A stretch of DNA of 64,000 bases from Pseudoalteromonas spongiae UST010723-006 (GCF_000238255.3 NZ_CP011040.1:124001-188000), one strand, 5' to 3'; shown: positions 54,379 to 63,728, counted from the stretch's first letter. A program made the numbers and translations. The notes: generated by a model from the letters alone, not told the origin.

Positions 54379-55101
54379 ATGCGCTCAATTGCAAAGCACT
54401 CGCTCGACCTTGATTTAACCGACAAAGATTGGTTTAGATACGCTTCCTTTCAGGGTAAATCATCGCTACAAGCCGATTCAGTAACGCGACTTCAGTCTTT
54501 GCCTGCATTAGCGGTGTTATCAGGTTGGGCTGAAGTGTTTTTTGCCCTTTTGGTGATGGCTATTGCGCTATCAAGTTTGTATTTAGTAGAACGTTACCCA
54601 CGTGGCATCGCTTTTTTAATTTGTTTAGGCAGCTTTTTAACGGTGTTTATTATTAAGCGCTTAGTAACAATTAAAAAGTATGGTTTTGGCAGTAAAAAAG
54701 TGATGACCATTAGCCAAAACCACATCGAAATTGAAGAACTTGCTAAGAAGGTAAAAAAAGGTGGCAGTGAGTTAGTTAATAAAAACGATATAAGCGAAGT
54801 GGTTTTTAACTACACCTATATTCGCAAAAACAAGCACCGAGTCGGTGGCGTTGCTAATAAAACACGCGCTGTTTTGCATACTTGCGATATTCATTTAAAC
54901 GACGGTAAAACCATCTCCCTCGACGCTATGCGCGTTGGATTATTTAACGTACTGTACTTATTAGTATTTCATCAATACCCACTGAAATTTAGAAACACCT
55001 CAGCCGGTGGTATCGGCACTATGTCGATTATTTTACTACGATTATTCGCACTCGGCGCAATCGGCAATGCGTTAATTTTGTTGGGTAATAAGTTGTTTTA
55101 A
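54379..55101 (+). CDS. hypothetical two- to three-TM protein
   Basis: About 240 aa when started at the Met before RSIAKHSLDLDLTDKDWFRYASF, which has GGAT upstream; an in-frame reading from 54259 adds 40 residues without ribosome site. Hydrophobic segments at about 52-75, 85-100 and 215-235. A conserved-looking basic/charged middle region (KKVMTISQNHIEIEELAKKVKKGG...ISEVVFNYTYIRKNKHRVGG) suggests a PH-like bacterial domain. Family not recognised. Confidence 0.55.
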   Translation: MRSIAKHSLDLDLTDKDWFRYASFQGKSSLQADSVTRLQSLPALAVLSGWAEVFFALLVMAIALSSLYLVERYPRGIAFLICLGSFLTVFIIKRLVTIKKYGFGSKKVMTISQNHIEIEELAKKVKKGGSELVNKNDISEVVFNYTYIRKNKHRVGGVANKTRAVLHTCDIHLNDGKTISLDAMRVGLFNVLYLLVFHQYPLKFRNTSAGGIGTMSIILLRLFALGAIGNALILLGNKLF

Positions 55102-55226
55102 CTTATTAATATTTCACATTGATTTACATTTACTAAAATGAATATAGATCTTTTGATTGCAGGGTATTTACATTCAAAATAAAGTTGCGGGCGATAATTA
55201 TAATAAAACTCGCTTAAGGAAAAAGA

Positions 55227-56774
55227 GTGAACTTAAAACATCTATGTTGCGCCGCTATCATCTTCTTTTTAGTTGGCTGTCAAAGTACACCGAAAGACCA
55301 AAACGCCCAATTACTCTCAAACTCACATGGTTATTTAGTTGTAAATTTGCCACGTTTTCATCCCAATGTGGAAGTTACAAATATAGCTACTAAAAAGAAG
55401 TACACTCTCACCACGCGTATCAATAACACTTCTGGTTTATGGCTACCTGAGGGGGAATATGCTATTAGCAAAATGGGTATGCAGTCCAAGATAAAAGGGT
55501 TTCCAACGATTAACGTAAAAACAGGTACGTTAACTGATATGGGCTCTTTGATTTACTTTGATTTAGGGGACGATCAAGAAATTTGGATTCCAAAGCGTTT
55601 AGGTAACGAAGAACAATTAATAGCCCCACATATCGCAAAATATTCTCCTTACTTGTCGAACCAAAATAGTATCGTTTGGCAGCCAAAAAAAATGCCTTTG
55701 CCTAGCAAAAGTGTGATGACAAGTTCAGGACAAGGCTTAGTGGTTGATCTAATAAATGTTTATGTGCACAGTGTTCAAGAAGGAGCGTTGAAGAAAGGTT
55801 TGTCAGATGAATTAGATGCTGATCAATTTTATAATTTAGCAATCAAAGCGTTACCACCAATACAGTCGCAAATTCCGGCAAGTGATAATAATCAAAACTT
55901 ATATTATGGTGCCGAGCTTGGTGTAATCAAAAAGCGTGATGCAAAAGGGCAATGGGACATTATTCAAACAAATCAAGTGAGCGACATTCATACCGTTCGA
56001 ACGCTTTCAAATGGAAAGCTATTAGCGGCAAACGAAGCGCAACAAATGATTGTTGAAGCGCAAGAACAATGGCAAGTGGTAAGCAAGTTTGAAAATAATG
56101 AAAAAATTCAAGATATCGATATTTTAGGCGACAAAGTTTATGTAATCACAGCTGATTATGAAGACGTAAACTATATTCCATTCGGAGGTAATAACTATAC
56201 ATTAAAAGTTTATGAGTTTGACGCTAGTAATTTCGCATCTAAAAAAGAAATCTATTCGAATTTTAGAAAATGGGGTGCAAGAGCACACGGCAAAATTGTA
56301 AATAATAAATACTATATTGGCTTATCGCCAGAGCTACTTGATGTTATCGACTTGAATACGTATCAGACAGAAAATTTAAACGTGCCTCAAAAACTCACAA
56401 ACTTTAATGTGATAGGTGAAATAATTACGCTATACAACCAACAAGGCGCATTTTCTGATCTATTTGTTTCAAAAGATTTAGGGCAAACGTGGCAAGAACT
56501 TAGCACACCACCATACACCATTGGCAGTATTTTGTTCGAATCACCGACTAATGGAACAGCATACCGCATTGCTGCTAATTTAGCAGATGTGAGCTTTTTC
56601 TTGCAAAAATATGATGCGCAAAAGAACAAATGGCATAACTTTTCTGAAGCGCCACGTGAGTGCAAATTTATCTTACACGATGCAGAGTATTTCCCTCGTT
56701 TTTGTGTGACTAAATCAGATGAAATTATGTCATACCAGAATAAACAGTGGTCAAAGGAGTCCAGCTTTCTTTAA
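55227..56774 (+). CDS. hypothetical lipoprotein with beta-propeller-like repeats
   Basis: A 515-aa lipoprotein: lipobox LVGC (Cys18). It starts with GTG at 55227 and has AAGGAAA upstream. The N-terminal region (30-130) resembles a carbohydrate-like or PEGA-like beta domain (GLWLPEGEYAISKMGMQSK). The central and C-terminal parts contain strands such as IYSNFRKWGARAHGKIVNNKYYIGLSPELLDVIDLNTYQTEN and DLFVSKDLGQTWQELSTPPYT, the latter like a BNR/Asp-box (SxDxGxTW) of sialidase-like propellers. Enzymatic activity is not indicated. Confidence 0.65.
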   Translation: MNLKHLCCAAIIFFLVGCQSTPKDQNAQLLSNSHGYLVVNLPRFHPNVEVTNIATKKKYTLTTRINNTSGLWLPEGEYAISKMGMQSKIKGFPTINVKTGTLTDMGSLIYFDLGDDQEIWIPKRLGNEEQLIAPHIAKYSPYLSNQNSIVWQPKKMPLPSKSVMTSSGQGLVVDLINVYVHSVQEGALKKGLSDELDADQFYNLAIKALPPIQSQIPASDNNQNLYYGAELGVIKKRDAKGQWDIIQTNQVSDIHTVRTLSNGKLLAANEAQQMIVEAQEQWQVVSKFENNEKIQDIDILGDKVYVITADYEDVNYIPFGGNNYTLKVYEFDASNFASKKEIYSNFRKWGARAHGKIVNNKYYIGLSPELLDVIDLNTYQTENLNVPQKLTNFNVIGEIITLYNQQGAFSDLFVSKDLGQTWQELSTPPYTIGSILFESPTNGTAYRIAANLADVSFFLQKYDAQKNKWHNFSEAPRECKFILHDAEYFPRFCVTKSDEIMSYQNKQWSKESSFL

Positions 56775-56794
56775 TTTATTACTTTCTAATAAAA

Positions 56795-56832
56795 GCACCC
56801 TTGCTATTAAATGAGTTAGGGTGTTGTCTTTT
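56795..56832 (+). terminator. rho-independent terminator
   Basis: The stem CACCCT/AGGGTG with a long loop is followed by TCTTTTT, just after the lipoprotein gene. Confidence 0.6.
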
Positions 56833-56928
56833 TAAGCAAGCCCGTATTGGGTAAGTCTTAATCTATTGTTTCTATTATTATTGGATTAAAGTGATAGAGG
56901 TGGGCTGTTAGCAGAAGTAATGAAATGC

Positions 56929-57186
56929 TGTTCCGCAAGCAATTGAAAATATTCGCTTAAAGTCAAAAAAGGGGGGGGGAGCGTTGTTAACTGCCCCGTG
57001 ACTATTAATTTTCACCCAGATCGCTTTACTAATCAAAACGTGCCGCTGGTGCTCGTAATGCAAAAAGCAGGTCACTTGCAATCGCAATTTGAAATAGGCA
57101 CCAGTAATGGCGGTTTAACAGCGTATGCTGTTGTAGAGCGCTAGCTTTGGGAGCAGAGCGTATTTGATGGTGCTTCAAACAGCTAA
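56929..57186 (+). pseudogene. DUF3626-like gene remnant
   Basis: From 56998 the frame reads VTINFHPDRFTNQNVPLVLV, then LQSQFEIGTSNGGLTAY, then VVER, a TAG stop (57142), and LWEQSVFDGASNS. The HPDR and SQFETGTSNGGLTA motifs and the later WE...F-GA segment follow the pattern of DUF3626 proteins. Upstream, another frame encodes AIENIRLKSKK just before a run of nine G (56971-56979), so a frameshift at the G-run plus the premature stop break the gene. Most of the gene is missing. Confidence 0.65.
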
Positions 57187-57231
57187 CCAAATTGAATTTG
57201 TGAGCGTGCCAGCACTGAAATTAAGTGAGAG

Positions 57232-57272
57232 ACATAAAACACCCATGTGTAATTAGCATGAGTGTTTTTTAT
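57232..57272 (+). terminator. terminator after DUF3626 remnant
   Basis: AAAACACCCATG/CATGAGTGTTTTTT hairpin (one mismatch) with T-run, 46 bases after the last stop of the remnant. Confidence 0.6.
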
Positions 57273-57379
57273 GGTATTCTTAGCTGTTGATTATGAATTC
57301 CCTGTAATCAAACGTGGTATCTTCCAAAACTCTTACTTTATTGTTTATTAATTACTTTTTAACGCTGTTACCTTATGCG

Positions 57380-57491
57380 CTTTTGTTACAGCGCGAAAAT
57401 CCAACACTAATAATGTTGCGTGTAACTGCCCATACTCATTTTACCGTTCGTGATAACGATAAGGCTTGCCCGAGTCTGTAAGCCTTTTTTA
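57380..57491 (+). ncRNA. candidate structured non-coding RNA with own terminator
   Basis: A gene-free stretch contains the hairpin GTTACAGCGC...GCGTGTAAC (57384-57426, one bulge, with inner AACA/TGTT), followed by the rho-independent terminator AAGGCTT-N12-AAGCCTTTTTT (57461-57490). The spacing resembles a small RNA gene ending in its own terminator. No promoter or expression evidence can be read, so this is a candidate. Confidence 0.35.
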
Positions 57492-57540
57492 TGGTTTTGC
57501 TAAACCAATACTACTGATAAGGCCCTTATTAAAAATAGTG

Positions 57541-57558
57541 TTTGACAACGCTGTCAAA
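57541..57558. promoter_or_regulatory. NagR-like operator upstream of chitinase
   Basis: TTTGACAACGCTGTCAAA is a near-perfect 18-bp dyad matching the TGACA-N4-TGTCA pattern of LacI-family NagR sites that control chitin/N-acetylglucosamine genes in Alteromonadales. It is about 280 bp upstream of the chitinase gene. Binding is inferred. Confidence 0.55.
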
Positions 57559-57840
57559 AGGTACCAGTATTCGGTACGTTAATTTATTGTTAACGTTTCC
57601 AAGAATAACTAACCTCAGGCTCAGATAACAAATAGTGAAAGTACATAAGTTTGAAATAGATAAAGTTGTTTTAATGTGCTTGCGACAAGTGTTTTCAAAG
57701 TTCAAGGCATAGCCCTTGAAACAATAGCGCGCATTAAGAGTGAATTTATTGCCAACACCTTTTACGGTTAAGCCAGTAAAAGTAACCGTTAGAAACACAT
57801 TCGTTATCTCCACTTGAGGTTAACCAATAAGGGCAGAAAA

Positions 57841-59463
57841 ATGAAAAGAACACAGTTAGCGTTGGCGCTAAATTTAGCGCTGTTAACGCCACTTGCGACG
57901 CACGCACTTAATGTGCAACCCGACCCACAAAACCCCAATGGTTATGTGCTATTAAAAAGCGAAGTAGCGACTGCGGCGCAAACTAAAACCGCAAATCCAA
58001 TGTACGCAATTTGGTCAGATGCGCTGCGTACCGCTGATAACACGTTAGTTGAGGCGATTGTGCCAAATGCCGCTAGCAACCCCGCCAATGTAAAGCGTGC
58101 AGAGCGGGTTTTTGGTCAGGCGCAATGGGACTTTTTAACTCAAATGGCTGCACCTGAGTATACCTACACGCGTTTTTTACGCGCAATTGGTAAGTTCCCA
58201 GCGTTTTGTGGTGATTATAGCGATGGACGTGATGCCGATGCGATTTGTCAACGATCAATCGTTACCGCATTTGCCCACTTTGCCCAAGAAACGGGCGGCC
58301 ATATTGCAAGAGACAATACTTCAGATAACCCGCAAGGTTTGGAAGAATGGCAACAAGCGCTTGTACACGTAAGAGAAATGGGCTGGTCTGAAGGGCAACC
58401 CGGTTACACCACGGGCTGTGGTCAGAATGACTGGCAAAATCGCCGCTGGCCATGTGCACCAAATCAAGGCTATTTTGGTCGCGGTGCAAAACAATTGTCG
58501 TATCATTTTAATTATGGCGCGTTCTCAGAAGTGATGTTTAATGGTGATGCCACGGTATTGTTAAATAACCCAGCACTGGTTGCAGACTCATGGTTAAATT
58601 TAGCCTCGGCGATTTGGTTTTTCTTAACGCCACAAGCACCCAAACCGGCAATGTTACATGTGATAGACCGTACATGGACGCCGTCAGAGCGCGAAACATC
58701 TGCTGGGATCGGGTACGGCTTTGGCACTACCATCAATATTATTAATGGTGGCATTGAATGTGGTGCACAAAATAAAAATAAAGGCCAGCCGGTAAATCGT
58801 ATTCGCTACTGGGAAGGGCTTTCAGCGCATTATCAAATACCGATTGAAATGGATGAAGAAAATACGTGTTGGCAACAAACCCCGTATGGCAGTTTAAATT
58901 TAGAAGGCGCAACCGATGTGCTTTACACCAACTGGGAAGGCGACTGGGCGTATTACGCAGATAGACCCGGCGGTTATGCGTTTGAGTGCAAACTAGTGGC
59001 ATATCAAACGGCGTATTCGGCGTTAGTACCGGGCGATTATGAAAAATGCGTAACTAATTTCTATGCCTCACACGCAAATTGGCCTGAAGTAAGGTTAGTT
59101 GATACCTTGCCCGATCCCGTCGAACCGCCATCAACAGGCAACGCTTGGTCTGCGGATAAGGTTTATGTTCAAGGCGATAAAGTGGTGTATCAAAACGCTG
59201 AATACCAAGCAAAATGGTGGACACAAGGTGATGTACCAAGCGCGGGTGGTCCATGGCAACTCATTGGTGAGGTAACTCCGCCAACAGAGCCACCTAGCAA
59301 ACCGCCTGCTGAGCCGCCAGTTGAGCCACCAACAACGGTTGCACAGTGGCAATCAACAGCAGTTTATGTGGGCGGCGACAAAGCAGTGTTTGAAGGCAAA
59401 ACCTACACGGCAAAATGGTGGAATCAGGGCGAACAACCAAATACCAGTAATACTTGGCAGTAA
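57841..59463 (+). CDS. GH19 chitinase with two CBM5/12 modules
   Basis: A 540-aa secreted enzyme; the signal peptide ends near THA (residue 22). The GH19 domain (about 80-400) carries the catalytic acid Glu150 in AHFAQETGGH, a likely second acid Glu184 in GWSEGQPGY, and the signature GYFGRGAKQLSYHFNYGAF. Two C-terminal chitin-binding CBM5/12 modules (GNAWSADKVYVQGDKVVYQ...WW and AQWQSTAVYVGGDKAVFEG...WW) flank a Pro/Glu linker PPTEPPSKPPAEPPVEPP. Hydrolyses chitin outside the cell. The ATG at 57841 opens the signal peptide; an upstream Met at 57814 adds only basic residues. NagR-like site upstream. Confidence 0.95.
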   Translation: MKRTQLALALNLALLTPLATHALNVQPDPQNPNGYVLLKSEVATAAQTKTANPMYAIWSDALRTADNTLVEAIVPNAASNPANVKRAERVFGQAQWDFLTQMAAPEYTYTRFLRAIGKFPAFCGDYSDGRDADAICQRSIVTAFAHFAQETGGHIARDNTSDNPQGLEEWQQALVHVREMGWSEGQPGYTTGCGQNDWQNRRWPCAPNQGYFGRGAKQLSYHFNYGAFSEVMFNGDATVLLNNPALVADSWLNLASAIWFFLTPQAPKPAMLHVIDRTWTPSERETSAGIGYGFGTTINIINGGIECGAQNKNKGQPVNRIRYWEGLSAHYQIPIEMDEENTCWQQTPYGSLNLEGATDVLYTNWEGDWAYYADRPGGYAFECKLVAYQTAYSALVPGDYEKCVTNFYASHANWPEVRLVDTLPDPVEPPSTGNAWSADKVYVQGDKVVYQNAEYQAKWWTQGDVPSAGGPWQLIGEVTPPTEPPSKPPAEPPVEPPTTVAQWQSTAVYVGGDKAVFEGKTYTAKWWNQGEQPNTSNTWQ

Positions 59464-59501
59464 TTAAACCGGCTTTTCAGCAATTAGCTGATTTAAAAAA
59501 A

Positions 59502-59535
59502 TGAAAAAGCGCACATACATGAGTGCGCTTTTTTG
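59502..59535 (+). terminator. rho-independent terminator after chitinase
   Basis: The stem AAAGCGCAC/GTGCGCTTT with an 8-base loop and six T residues follows the chitinase stop by about 45 bases. Confidence 0.9.
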
Positions 59536-59752
59536 TTCACATGGCGAAGGGGTAGTTAACTTGGCTAGTAAAGGTGGGCTACACCTTATCGACCCTTCAT
59601 TTAGTTAAACGTTATGATTTTCAAAAGCGATCAATCAACCTTTAAATATATAAAGAAAATATCCAGGGGATTGTTTTTATAAATATATTTTTACTGTGTA
59701 CTTTTTCGGTTACCCTAGTCACTCATGTTTCTTTCAACCCAGGATGCGCATT

Positions 59753-60541
59753 ATGCCTTTCACTTTGCGACCGTTCGGTCTTTTCTTTATTGCAACTATG
59801 GCTCTAAGTGGCTGTGGCGAAACGCCATGGTATGAAAAAGACACTGACGGTGACGATATACTGGACGTGATTGATGATTACCCATTTGATGCAACCAAAC
59901 ATCATTATCCGGTATTTATTGAGCAAGAGCCGAATGATAACCCAGGTATTGCGACACCAGCGAAACTAGATGATGGCTTTATTGCTGCTGGCACAATTTC
60001 ATCGCGTGTTGATAAAGGCGATTTATTTGGCTTTGATGCGTCAGAAGGAACGATGATCACTGCGTTTTTTACGACACAAGCAGAGCGCTTTTCTCCACAA
60101 GTGTATATTTCAAATGCCGATGGCTTGGTTATCGATAGCTATGTTATGAAGCCATTTTCAAAAGATGGCACCTATGTTGTTCACTTTCAATTGTTTGAAG
60201 CGGGTCGTTATCAGCTAAGCGTAACGGATAACAACTATGCGGGTGGCGAAGATTTAAGCTATAAAATTACCGTATTCCACGACACAGATGTCGATGCCTT
60301 TGACGACCGAAAAGAGCGCAGGTTAATGAGTGATGTAAATAAAAACGACCAAGATAATGATGGCATTATTGATGGCTTAGAGTATTTGTTAGCACGCTCA
60401 GTAAAGCTGCTTGACGCTGATAATGATGGCCAATTTAACTGGCAAGATGACGACTCAGACGGTGATGGCACTGCCGACAAGCAAGAAAGTAAACAAGATA
60501 AAAATAATAACGGTCAACCAGATTTTTTAGAAAAGGGTTAG
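59753..60541 (+). CDS. calcium-repeat lipoprotein with PPC-like domain
   Basis: A 262-aa lipoprotein, lipobox ALSGC. The Cys is followed by a calcium-type repeat DTDGDDILDVIDDYPFD. A pre-peptidase C-terminal-like beta domain (about 60-175) reads EQEPNDNPGIATPAKLDDG...GDLFGFDASEGTMI...YQLSVTDNNY. C-terminal acidic repeats DVNKNDQDNDGIIDG, DADNDGQFNWQDDDSDGDGTAD, QDKNNNGQPDF suggest calcium binding like thrombospondin type 3 repeats. The ATG at 59753 has AGGA ten bases upstream. Partner unknown. Confidence 0.72.
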   Translation: MPFTLRPFGLFFIATMALSGCGETPWYEKDTDGDDILDVIDDYPFDATKHHYPVFIEQEPNDNPGIATPAKLDDGFIAAGTISSRVDKGDLFGFDASEGTMITAFFTTQAERFSPQVYISNADGLVIDSYVMKPFSKDGTYVVHFQLFEAGRYQLSVTDNNYAGGEDLSYKITVFHDTDVDAFDDRKERRLMSDVNKNDQDNDGIIDGLEYLLARSVKLLDADNDGQFNWQDDDSDGDGTADKQESKQDKNNNGQPDFLEKG

Positions 60542-60922
60542 TTAACTACCTTCGAATCTGCTATTAGCGCTTTTTTTCGATTTAAAAGTCTATGATTTTT
60601 TTTTAGGTTTTATTTAACGTGCGCCTAAAAATTTAATTATTCATTATTTTATAGCCCTACGTGTATTGGATTCAGGTTTGTATTTGAAAGAGAGCCAACT
60701 TTTAAAATTTGCGTAGTATTTTAGCGTTGGCTATTTAGTTACGAACGTTATCAAATTAAAACATGCTATTTAATAATCACTGATGTTTTAAATTTGATGA
60801 TGAAAAAGTACTTTTCACAAAAAAAAGTAATTGCAAACAGTATTGAGAATGGTTTCCATTAACTGTAATATTCGCGCTTGATAATTCATCTTACTCAACT
60901 ACTTACAATTACGTGATCAACT
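60542..60922. other. 381-bp intergenic region upstream of siderophore receptor
   Basis: AT-rich region with no gene. It contains the Fur-like dyad at 60842 and presumably the receptor promoter. Confidence 0.5.
60842..60860. promoter_or_regulatory. Fur-box-like dyad upstream of siderophore receptor
   Basis: TTGAGAATGGTTTCCATTA contains the perfect dyad AATGG-TTT-CCATT and a GAGAAT half like Fur boxes, 60-80 bp upstream of the receptor ATG. Iron-dependent repression is inferred. Confidence 0.55.
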
Positions 60923-63169
60923 ATGAATAGTTTTAAGTTTAAGTACCCAAATTTATTATTGGCGACCAGTATCGTTCTTTCGGCTAATGCAATCGCTAAC
61001 GAAGAAATTCAATCTACAAAAGAAGAAATGGAAGTTATTACGGTAAGTCCTAAAGGGCTTATCTCGTATGTTTCTGCGTCAGCGTCTAAATCGGACACAC
61101 CGATTGTGAAATCGCCCGTATCAGTATCGGTATTGACCGAGAAGCGTATTGCTGATTTAGGCGCCGAAACACTTCAAGATGCGATTGGCTATGTTGCTGG
61201 TGTTTATAACGGACCTTATGGTGTTGATACACGAGGTGACTGGGCTCACATTCGTGGTGTTGCGCCTGTTCAGTACTTAGATGGGCTACAAATGATGTTT
61301 GGTTATTACAATAATGCACGTCCAAACCCATATAACTTTGAGCGTATTGAAATCCTAAAAGGACCTTCATCAATGTTGTATGGCCAAGGCTCAACAGGCG
61401 GTATTATTAACTCTGTGAGTAAGCGTCCAAAGCAAGGGACATCGGGCGAAATTTGGGCTCAACTTGGTAATTTTGATCGTAAGCAGCTTGCATTTGATTT
61501 TAATACAGCAGTTGATAGCAATGAAGATGTGCTAGTACGCACAGTAGCTATGTACCGCGACAGCGAAACGCAAACAGAATATGTTGATGACAATACATTG
61601 TTCTTAGCACCAAGCCTAACTTGGCATGTTACTGACAACACGAGTTTAACGGTACTAACAAATTTCCAAAAGAATGAATCGGGCTCAAGCACACAGTTCT
61701 TCCCGCACGAAGGTACAATTAACTCTGCACAGTATGGTCAAATTCCAAGTGAACGTTTTGTTAGCGAACCAGGCTGGGATCAGTACGATACAGAACAAAA
61801 AGCTGTTACTTTAATCGTAGATCACTACATCAATGATATGTTCTCCGTTCATTGGTCGGCGCGTAAAATGGACTCTGAGGCAACATATCGCACCATGTAT
61901 GCATGGCCACCAAAGCTTCAAGAAGACAAACGTTCGATTGTGCGTAACTTTAGCTTAAGTGATGCTGTTGCAGATTCAATCACAACCGACCTACAACTAC
62001 GCGGTGCATTTGATACAGGCATGGTTAGTCACACGATTGTAACTGGTATTGATTACCAAAGCGCAGATACTGATACAGATCGTTTATACCTTACACCAGC
62101 GTCTATCAAGCAGTTTGTCGGTATCGACGTAGATACTTCGCTTGATTTATACGACCCAGTTTATGGCCAAATTGGCTTCTTGCCGACGGGCGATATGATC
62201 CCAGACACACCAGGGCAAAACGATAAGCAAATTGGTATTTACTTCCAAGACAGCATGGAAATTGGCAACTTTATCGTAAACGCCGCCCTTCGCTACGATG
62301 AAGTTGAAACAAAAAGCGATGCTGCTGGAGCTGTAAAAGACGAGCAATCAGCAACTACAGGTCGTTTAGGCATTCTTTATACCTTTGAAGATTACGGCAT
62401 TGCACCTTATGTGAGTTATTCAGAATCATTCTTACCTCAATATGGCTCACGCCCTGATGGCTTAGACGAAAATGGCCAAGTAAAGTATGGTACTTACAAA
62501 CCACGTGAAGGTGAGCAACTTGAGGCGGGAATAAAATATCAGCCGAAGGGCACAGAACACCTGATCACAGCATCTGTGTTCGACATAACACAAAAGAATG
62601 CACCGCGCAGTATCGCACCAAATCATGAAGTTCAAGATGGCTCAACTGATATTCAAGGTATTGAATTAGAAGCGCAGTTAGAGTTCAATGAGTTTGATGT
62701 GTACGCAGCCTATGCCTACACTGATTCAGAACAAAATACCTCAGATAAGTCTAAAGAAGAGCTACTTGGCTTAATTTTACAAGGTCAAACATATCTGCAA
62801 AATCAACTTATAACTGATTCAGCTTCACTTGCCGCAGTGCCTGAGCATTTATTTAATATTTGGACTACTTATCGCCCTGAAAGCTTTTTACCTGGGCTGA
62901 AAGTAGGTGCTGGTATGCGTTATGTGGGTGAAACTTTTGACGGGAGCCGCACAATTGAAGCACTTGGCCAAACGTTACACACAGCAGTTACTACAGATGC
63001 ATATACTGTGTTTGATCTGATGGTTGGTTATGAGTTCAACAATTTCGACATTAGCTTAAACGTTGATAATGTTGCTGATAAAACAGTGGTCACAAGTTGC
63101 TTATACCGTGGCGATTGCTTCTATGGTCAACAACGCACAATTACAGCGAATGTAAAATATCGCTTTTAG
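60923..63169 (+). CDS. TonB-dependent siderophore receptor
   Basis: A 748-aa outer-membrane receptor. The signal peptide ends at about AIA, TonB-box-like EMEVITVSPKG, plug domain with IVKSPVSVSVLTEKRIADLGAETLQDAIGYVAGVY, IRGVAPVQYLDG and RIEILKGPSSMLYGQGSTGGIINSVSKRP. The 22-strand barrel ends in ANVKYRF with C-terminal Phe. These motifs place it in the ferric-siderophore (FhuA/FpvA-type) group. The siderophore is unknown; a Fur-like site upstream fits iron control. Followed by a terminator. Confidence 0.93.
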   Translation: MNSFKFKYPNLLLATSIVLSANAIANEEIQSTKEEMEVITVSPKGLISYVSASASKSDTPIVKSPVSVSVLTEKRIADLGAETLQDAIGYVAGVYNGPYGVDTRGDWAHIRGVAPVQYLDGLQMMFGYYNNARPNPYNFERIEILKGPSSMLYGQGSTGGIINSVSKRPKQGTSGEIWAQLGNFDRKQLAFDFNTAVDSNEDVLVRTVAMYRDSETQTEYVDDNTLFLAPSLTWHVTDNTSLTVLTNFQKNESGSSTQFFPHEGTINSAQYGQIPSERFVSEPGWDQYDTEQKAVTLIVDHYINDMFSVHWSARKMDSEATYRTMYAWPPKLQEDKRSIVRNFSLSDAVADSITTDLQLRGAFDTGMVSHTIVTGIDYQSADTDTDRLYLTPASIKQFVGIDVDTSLDLYDPVYGQIGFLPTGDMIPDTPGQNDKQIGIYFQDSMEIGNFIVNAALRYDEVETKSDAAGAVKDEQSATTGRLGILYTFEDYGIAPYVSYSESFLPQYGSRPDGLDENGQVKYGTYKPREGEQLEAGIKYQPKGTEHLITASVFDITQKNAPRSIAPNHEVQDGSTDIQGIELEAQLEFNEFDVYAAYAYTDSEQNTSDKSKEELLGLILQGQTYLQNQLITDSASLAAVPEHLFNIWTTYRPESFLPGLKVGAGMRYVGETFDGSRTIEALGQTLHTAVTTDAYTVFDLMVGYEFNNFDISLNVDNVADKTVVTSCLYRGDCFYGQQRTITANVKYRF

Positions 63170-63204
63170 CAGCTAAATACTGTTAACGTAATTATGCTAA
63201 CACT

Positions 63205-63230
63205 TCAAAGGGCATGTAAATGCCCTTTTA
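63205..63230. terminator. rho-independent terminator after receptor
   Basis: AAAGGGCAT/ATGCCCTTT with a 4-base loop followed by T residues, 35 bases after the receptor stop. Confidence 0.85.
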
Positions 63231-63728
63231 TCCACTCAAATTTGACTTTGTAACCCGCTGTAAATTGACGACTCACAGAATCACATTATTCACCGATTGC
63301 TTGGAAATAAAAGAGGTTCTGCAAGCAATATGCATAAATAAGGTTAGCTTTAGCTTACCACCCTAATATTAAATAAATACAAATGAAAAACCGAATAGAC
63401 ACTTTTCTGCTTCTGCACTGTATGTTGCTTTGGCATGCCTCAGCAAGTTGAGAATTTTGAACGCGATAGATGTTTAGGTAAATGATACAAAATAGCGAGA
63501 CTAGACTATTCGTTTGAGCTAGGGATAACTCAAGTATCGGCTTAGAGTAAGCCCTATTTTTAAAATACTGAAGTGGCAACGTTAAAGTATCGTTTTGCTT
63601 GTATCGGAATTTGTATAAGTTAGGAACATCAACCTTTAGTAGGAGCCGCAGTAATTCCTTTAAAGCGACTTAATTTTGTTTATATAGTTGGGCCAAACTA
63701 TGCGTTGGCCCTTTGTCTGCTTGATCCG
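63231..63728. other. 498-bp stretch without recognisable gene
   Basis: No supported ORF; short readings show no family resemblance or ribosome site. It holds a dyad GGTNAGCT-N2-AGCTNACC at 63342-63359 and the terminator-like stem GGGCCAA/TTGGCCC (63691-63711) that ends the minus-strand gene at 63729. Confidence 0.45.
63691..63711. terminator. hairpin 3' of the coiled-coil gene
   Basis: GGGCCAA/TTGGCCC stem with a 7-base loop, with T residues beyond the plus side, located 18 bases after the stop of the partial minus-strand gene. Confidence 0.55.

Noticed and set aside
57529..57813. 94-aa minus-strand reading frame upstream of the chitinase
   Set aside because: No ribosome site, no family resemblance; it overlaps the NagR-like dyad and the 5' region of the chitinase mRNA. 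Taken as a chance frame.
61086..61394. 102-aa minus-strand frame inside the siderophore receptor gene
   Set aside because: Shadow of the receptor coding strand; no start signal and no homology by eye.
63355..63579. 74-aa minus-strand frame after the siderophore receptor
   Set aside because: Hydrophobic, low-complexity, no ribosome site or neighbour support.
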